Of a DNA stretch of 64,000 nt, positions 59,337-64,000 are shown one piece after another (positions within the stretch are counted from its first letter, which is position 1; every line of letters begins with the position of its first letter). The stretch comes from Phil1 sp963643205 (GTDB lineage Bacteria > Bacillota > Clostridia > Christensenellales > CAG-138). The stretch is from NCBI GenBank assembly GCA_963643205.1, contig CAVIJJ010000001.1, positions 62,001 to 126,000 on the forward strand, written 5' to 3'. A model generated the notes under the pieces. The model saw only the letters and a list, made by a program, of their open reading frames with translations. It ran no database searches and had not been told where the DNA came from. Made by a program: the position numbers and the translations under genes.

Positions 59337-60609
59337 TTTTATACGCACCGGCATAATAAACCTTTCCAGGCGCAGAGTTCGTACTTGCCTAACAGCCCTT
59401 TCTATGGCAATAGGCGTTATGTGCATACTGATGCTTGTTTCGGTAGGGATAGGTTATGAGCAGGCGTATAAAGAATCAATAGAGGCAATGGGAAGCCTGA
59501 CAAAAATAGATGTTACGCAAAAGACTGGTTCAAACGGCAAAATAGCCATTTTGAACAAAAAGGCAGTTGCCGCATTTAAGGGGATAGAGGGCGTAGAGGC
59601 GGTAACCCCGGTGCTGCAAACTACAGCGTACCTTAAAAGCGGGAAATATATAACCATGGTAAAGCTATACGGCATAGATATGGATACGGCCGAAAGCTTT
59701 GGAATTACTCCGATTGATGGCGAACTGCCTAAAAAAGGAACACGGCTCATGCCGGAACTTATGGCAACGGACGATCTTGCGGCAAGCTTTGCCGAGCCGG
59801 ATACATGGAAAGAGGCTTTGGACCGTGATGGGAATCCGCTTGTTGACCTGATGCGCGGTACCGTAAAGCTAACGTTTGATTACGCAAGCCTTGTGGGCGA
59901 CTATACGGAAGGCGAAGACGGAAGAGCTGTTCCGCTTGGGCAGAGCCTTAAGGCAAAATTCACCGGAATATGCAGCGCGATGAATTATACCTATTCCTGT
60001 TCAGCCTTTATGCAAATGGATACGCTTAAGGCAATAGCAGGGGACAACAGTACATCGTCCGAGAGCAGCGATTCAACGGGCGAGTATTCGCTGGTTTGGG
60101 TTAAGGTAAGCGACGCAAACGATGTTATGGAGATTGCTTCGCTTATTAGAAGCGCCGGGTTTGAAACATACAGCCTTACGGACATGCTTGAGTCCGTAAA
60201 GGAGCAGACAACGAGAATTCAAGGTTTGCTTTTCGCGATAGGAGCCGTTGCGCTGCTAGTTGCGGGCCTTTGCATAGCAAACACCATGATGATGGCCATA
60301 AACGAACGGCGTACCGAGGTTGGCATACTTAAGGTTTTGGGAAGTGAGCTTAAGGACATCGCAACCATGTTCCTTACGGAGGCCGGCATGATAGGACTGC
60401 TTGGAGGTGTAGCCGGTATCGCGCTTAGCTTTGTGCTGAGGGCGGCGCTTACGGGTTTGCTAAGCGAAATGGGTGTGCGATCGGTAATGCCGGCATGGCT
60501 TACGGTATTTGCGCTTGCGTTTTCAATGGTCATAGCCGTTTTAAGTTCGCTTGTACCGGCGGTGAACGCGATGAGAATATCCCCGCTTTGCGCAATGCGG
60601 GATGAATAG
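59323..60609 (+). CDS. FtsX/MacB-family ABC transporter permease
   Basis: 428 residues. Helix 1 near 22-42 (TALSMAIGVMCILMLVSVGIG), a large periplasmic-type core domain (~45-290, MacB_PCD-like, including VEAVTPVLQTTAYLK), then three helices at the C-terminus (LFAIGAVALLVAGLCIANTM; MIGLLGGVAGIALSFVL; LTVFALAFSMVIAVLSS). NERRTEVGILKVLGS is the coupling motif for the ATPase. It overlaps the previous gene by 14 bases. With the ATPase it should form a type VII (mechanotransmission) ABC complex. Confidence 0.92.
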   Translation: MRPSDFIRTGIINLSRRRVRTCLTALSMAIGVMCILMLVSVGIGYEQAYKESIEAMGSLTKIDVTQKTGSNGKIAILNKKAVAAFKGIEGVEAVTPVLQTTAYLKSGKYITMVKLYGIDMDTAESFGITPIDGELPKKGTRLMPELMATDDLAASFAEPDTWKEALDRDGNPLVDLMRGTVKLTFDYASLVGDYTEGEDGRAVPLGQSLKAKFTGICSAMNYTYSCSAFMQMDTLKAIAGDNSTSSESSDSTGEYSLVWVKVSDANDVMEIASLIRSAGFETYSLTDMLESVKEQTTRIQGLLFAIGAVALLVAGLCIANTMMMAINERRTEVGILKVLGSELKDIATMFLTEAGMIGLLGGVAGIALSFVLRAALTGLLSEMGVRSVMPAWLTVFALAFSMVIAVLSSLVPAVNAMRISPLCAMRDE

Positions 60610-60638
60610 AATTACGAAAGGGAAAGGAGAGCATTGAT

Positions 60639-63530
60639 ATGAGGACAAGAACTCGAATCTTGGCAGCGCTGATGACATTGGTGCTTCTGTGCGTGTCATT
60701 CGGTTCTGTTGCTATAGCTTCTAAGGATACTTACAGCGAAGGCGAGCAGGAATTGATATTGGCTGTGCAGACCGCAATACAGCAAAGCGCGGCGTACATG
60801 CTTAATCCTGTTGGCAGCTACTATCCTGAAAATGGTTTAAGCTACGGAACACTGCAGGGCGACTGGGCGGCGTTCGCGCTTGGCAGAAGCGGGCTTGCCA
60901 TACCATACGACATATGGGAAAAGTATACTGAAAATTCAAGCTCCGCCATGGCGGAAGCCATAGAAAAGGTAATGAGCGAGCACAGCGACATAACCTCGCT
61001 TCCTTTACTTCATTACAGAAAACGTACCGAGAATATGCGCGCAATTATTGGCTATACTTCGCTTGGCCTTGATGTGCACAACGTATCCGGATACGACATA
61101 ACACGTGCCTTGGGAAACTATACGGACATAATCTGGCAGGGTATAAACGCGACTATATTCACGCTTATATCCCTTGATACGCTTGATTATGATATGCCGC
61201 AGCTTACAAGCGATGAATTAAACCAGGGCGTACACGGCACCGCTGTGCAGGCAACAAGGGAGATGCTTGTTACCCGCATAATGTCGCAGGAACTTTCAGG
61301 CGGCGGCTGGGTACTTGATACAGGCTTTGAGGTGGAGGATGACCAAACATCAGGCACGTTCACACCGTCCACAGATAAGGCGGACCCTGATATTACCGCT
61401 ATGGCGATCCAGGCGCTTGCGCCATACAAGAATACTACGGTTACGGTTGGCGGAACCGAAAAGAAGGTTGGCGATGCGATAGATCGCGCACTTGACGTGC
61501 TAGGCCAAATGCAGAAGTCAACGGGCGATTTCGATTCCTGGGGCACTACAAACGTAGAGAGCACGGCGCAGGTACTTATGGCGGTTCTGGCGATGGACAT
61601 AGACCCGCTTGAGGATGAGCGCTTTATAACTTCAAGCGGCAACACGCTTATAAACGGCATACTGCGTTACCATGTGGCCGGTTCCGGCTTCCGCCATGTA
61701 ATGGACGGATCCGTGAACGCTATGGCAACGGATCAGGCTACCTATGCATTGGTAGCGTATGACAGATTTCTGAAAGGGAAAAACTATATATATGATATGA
61801 GCGACAACAAGGAAGCTCATACCATTTCAATTGACAATACTGCGGAACACGGCCAAATAATCTCCGTTTCAGCCGAAAACGCTTCTCAGGGGCAGACCAT
61901 AACGGTATGTACCAATCCTGATGATGGGTATTCTCTCGGCTCACTCACACTGGAGCTTTATCAATCCGAGATAAGCTTTGACGAAAGCGGGAGCTTGCGG
62001 GTTTCATGGGAGAGCACGCCTACCATTCAGGACGCGCAGATAAGCACCGATGGTCTTAGCGCAACATTTAAGATGCCCAATGTTCCGGTTGTTATAAAAG
62101 CCGAGTTTACCGAAGGCGGGCAGGCAAGCGAGAAATTCTCATTCGTACAGACAGGCGTAAACGGCTCGGTACGAGTATCTAAGGAAAGCGCAAGGGCCGG
62201 TGAACCCGTCCTCATTAATCCTAAGCCTTTGAGCGGTTATGAGTACATAGAAGGTACGCTCACCGCGACCGGGCCCGACGGCGAGAGCATAGTACTTACG
62301 GAAAATTCTGGCGGCGGTTGGGAATTTACAATGCCGGCGGGAAACGTAACACTCTATGCGGAGTTCAGTAAGGCCGAGATAATAGGCACTGTAAATATTT
62401 CTATCGAGAAGTTCACATTGGGACAGGGCTATGTTATAGAGCCTATACAGGTTGACCTTTACAGCAACGACAGCATAGCATCGCTGACCACTCGTTTGCT
62501 TGAGGATTACAGCATGGAGTACACGCTTGGTCCAGGCGCAAGCGTAGAGAGTGGATATTATCTGGCGTCAATTACCGACGGCAGCGACCCCGAAGAGAAG
62601 ATAAACCCGCCGCAATACATAGTCGATGCCATTGATAAGGATGGCGCGGTGCTTTCGTATACGCGTGACAGCGCAAGCCTTGGAGAATTTGACTACGCAC
62701 AGCAGTCCGGCTGGATGTATTCGGTGAATAATGTATTCCCGAATGTCGGGGGTTCAGACTTTAATACAACTACCAATAACGTCGCTTACAAGCTTAAGGA
62801 TGGCGATATAATCCGCTGGCAATTCACGCTTTGGGGACTTGGTTCGGATATAGGAGGCGGTTTTGAAGGAGACGAGAGCGAAGGCTCATTCGAAAAATCC
62901 TATATAACCGTTGCGAACAGAACCATTGCAACAAGCATGCTTGCCGAGGTTAAGAGCGACTACTCATCCTGGGTTTCGGCGAATGAGAGCACATATAAGG
63001 CGGCAATCAACGCGATGGCGGATCTTACGATATCCGAGGAGAAACTTGAGTCCGCAATTGCGCCAATAAAGAACATGCTTGCCGCGAACAAGGAAGAGTT
63101 CAGGATTATCATATCTAACTCCGCCGCGGCAAACGGCCATAAGATAACGGCCGCAAGCACGGCAAAGGCGGGGGATGATGTTGCCGTTACAGTAACGCCC
63201 AAGGAAGGATATGAACTGACCACCGGCAGCCTTAATGCAAACGGAGTAAAACTGACGAAGAATGGAAGCTCTTATACTTTTGTTATGCCGGCGTGCGATG
63301 TATTCTTAACCGCAAACTTCTGCGAAGAGGGGACCAACCCCACTCCGCTTAAGGGAGACGTAAACGGGGACGGTACTGTGAACATAACCGACGTTATGCT
63401 TATATGCCGCAGCATAATGGGAGACACGAAGCTTAGCGATGATGCGACCACGCTCTGCGATATGAACGATGACGGCAGGATAACCGTTTCTGATGCAGTA
63501 CTTGTCTGCAACAAGATTGCGGGCGAATAA
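60639..63530 (+). CDS. Secreted toroid + DUF4430 + dockerin protein (intrinsic-factor-like)
   Basis: 963 residues. Signal peptide to about 30. Residues ~35-385 form an alpha/alpha-toroid of the prenyltransferase/squalene-cyclase type: repeated helix pairs with GGGWVLD, DPDITAMAIQALAPY, GDFDSWGTTNVESTAQVLMAVLA and MATDQATYALVAYDRF. Two bacterial beta repeats follow (~390-495, 498-582), then a DUF4430 domain (~584-735: GYVIEPIQVDLYSND, QQSGWMYSVNNVFPN, LKDGDIIRWQF), a helical FIVAR-like segment (~745-830), a third beta repeat (~832-900), and a dockerin (~905-963) with two calcium loops (DVNGDGTVNITD and DMNDDGRITVSD). Toroid plus DUF4430 is the plan of transcobalamin and intrinsic factor. The B12 riboswitch upstream supports corrinoid binding. 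The dockerin implies docking to a cohesin on another surface protein. Confidence 0.85.
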   Translation: MRTRTRILAALMTLVLLCVSFGSVAIASKDTYSEGEQELILAVQTAIQQSAAYMLNPVGSYYPENGLSYGTLQGDWAAFALGRSGLAIPYDIWEKYTENSSSAMAEAIEKVMSEHSDITSLPLLHYRKRTENMRAIIGYTSLGLDVHNVSGYDITRALGNYTDIIWQGINATIFTLISLDTLDYDMPQLTSDELNQGVHGTAVQATREMLVTRIMSQELSGGGWVLDTGFEVEDDQTSGTFTPSTDKADPDITAMAIQALAPYKNTTVTVGGTEKKVGDAIDRALDVLGQMQKSTGDFDSWGTTNVESTAQVLMAVLAMDIDPLEDERFITSSGNTLINGILRYHVAGSGFRHVMDGSVNAMATDQATYALVAYDRFLKGKNYIYDMSDNKEAHTISIDNTAEHGQIISVSAENASQGQTITVCTNPDDGYSLGSLTLELYQSEISFDESGSLRVSWESTPTIQDAQISTDGLSATFKMPNVPVVIKAEFTEGGQASEKFSFVQTGVNGSVRVSKESARAGEPVLINPKPLSGYEYIEGTLTATGPDGESIVLTENSGGGWEFTMPAGNVTLYAEFSKAEIIGTVNISIEKFTLGQGYVIEPIQVDLYSNDSIASLTTRLLEDYSMEYTLGPGASVESGYYLASITDGSDPEEKINPPQYIVDAIDKDGAVLSYTRDSASLGEFDYAQQSGWMYSVNNVFPNVGGSDFNTTTNNVAYKLKDGDIIRWQFTLWGLGSDIGGGFEGDESEGSFEKSYITVANRTIATSMLAEVKSDYSSWVSANESTYKAAINAMADLTISEEKLESAIAPIKNMLAANKEEFRIIISNSAAANGHKITAASTAKAGDDVAVTVTPKEGYELTTGSLNANGVKLTKNGSSYTFVMPACDVFLTANFCEEGTNPTPLKGDVNGDGTVNITDVMLICRSIMGDTKLSDDATTLCDMNDDGRITVSDAVLVCNKIAGE

Positions 63531-63594
63531 CAACAGATATTTTGGCCCTTTAGCAAGGCCATAATATAAAAACCCCGGAAAGGAAGGAAAAAAG

Positions 63595-64000
63595 ATGAAG
63601 AAAAGAGTATTGGCATTGCTGCTGGCACTTATGATGGCGCTTTCGATACTGCCGGCGCTGGCGGTAGCCGAAGGCAGTCAGCCGGCAACTACGCCAGACG
63701 ATGTGCAGACTCAATCTGCAACTGAGGAAACACCATCCTCTGAAGAAATTATTACCGTACCTTTGGACGGACAGACGAACTATTCTGATCCCGCCCAGAT
63801 AACGGTTACGAGCGATAACACTCGTACCGGAGCCAGCACAGGTAAAGTGAAGATAAAGGCGGATAAGGCGTGCGTACTGTACTACACCACCGCTCCCACA
63901 ACCGAAGACTGGCCCGGCAATCCTACTGATGATGATTTTGATGCCGGAACTTGCTGGCCGTTTACTCAGGTTGGCAAGGATACCGTGCACACCTATACGG
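63595..64000 (+). CDS. Secreted protein, N-terminal part (cut by window end)
   Basis: 135 codons are visible. A classic signal peptide (KKRVLALLLALMMALSILPALAVA) is followed by a Ser/Thr/Glu-rich stretch and the start of a beta-rich domain (KVKIKADKACVLYYTTAPTTEDWP). AAGGAAGG precedes the ATG. It lies 64 bases after the toroid protein with only a weak hairpin (tggcc/ggcca, 63543-63561) and no T run between, so it is probably the next member of the same operon. A role in the B12-linked system is inferred from position only; the domain content is unknown. Confidence 0.8.
   Translation, partial: MKKRVLALLLALMMALSILPALAVAEGSQPATTPDDVQTQSATEETPSSEEIITVPLDGQTNYSDPAQITVTSDNTRTGASTGKVKIKADKACVLYYTTAPTTEDWPGNPTDDDFDAGTCWPFTQVGKDTVHTYT

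Noticed and set aside
1..64000. CRISPR arrays, tRNA genes, intact transposases, prophage
   Set aside because: No regularly spaced direct repeats, no tRNA-like TPsiC arms with cloverleaf context, and no transposase or phage genes were seen.

Overview
The window looks like the chromosome of an anaerobic, Gram-positive Clostridia-type bacterium (Bacillota). Reasons: strong AGGAGG-type ribosome sites; an rpmF-plsX-acpP-rnc-smc-ftsY-ylxM-ffh-rpsP-khpA-rimM-trmD-rplS-rbgA-rnhB-yraN cluster in Firmicutes order; a pta-ackA acetate pathway; a BofA-family protein; AsnA-type asparagine synthetase; a folate ECF transporter under a THF riboswitch; and abundant lipoproteins. The base composition is moderate. 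Most genes favour ATA for Ile, while the acetate-pathway genes use ATC/ATT much more. Almost all genes are on the + strand. Only the glycerate kinase, an amidase/lipoprotein pair, clpC and tmcAL are on the - strand. I see no tRNA, rRNA, CRISPR array, prophage or intact insertion sequence.

Layout. 1-7.7 kb: the 3' end of pheT, then DNA repair and nucleotide genes (pcrA, ligA, an AIR-synthase-like gene, yicC, gmk, rpoZ). 7.7-14.7 kb: glycerate kinase (-), THF riboswitch plus folT, bofA, then amidase/lipoprotein and clpC (-). 14.8-24.3 kb: nifS-thiI, two small unknown genes, cysS, recX, nnrD, rsmD, coaD, a coiled-coil protein and asnA. 24.3-28 kb: tmcAL (-) and pta-ackA. 28-42 kb: the large lipid/SRP/SMC/ribosome housekeeping cluster listed above. 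42-46.3 kb: a very large double GT-C glycosyltransferase and a GtrA flippase. 46.3-46.7 kb: a structured intergenic region with an orphan terminator. 46.7-50.4 kb: a four-gene signalling locus (7TM-type pseudokinase, soluble kinase, NarL-type regulator, pseudo-receiver). 50.4-54.3 kb: small accessory and envelope proteins. 54.4 kb: glmM.

The most interesting region is 55.7 kb to the window end. A cobalamin riboswitch with an intrinsic terminator precedes what looks like one operon: a DUF4430 lipoprotein, a MacB/LolD-type ABC ATPase, a membrane-anchored extracellular CARDB-like protein, an FtsX/MacB permease, a 963-residue secreted protein, and a further secreted protein cut by the window edge. 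The 963-residue protein combines an alpha/alpha-toroid domain, a DUF4430 (transcobalamin C-terminal-like) domain and a C-terminal dockerin. The toroid plus DUF4430 pairing is the domain plan of animal intrinsic factor and transcobalamin. I infer a B12-repressed, surface-displayed corrinoid capture system linked to a MacB-like mechanotransmission ABC complex. This is a hypothesis from domain content and riboswitch context, not from biochemical evidence.
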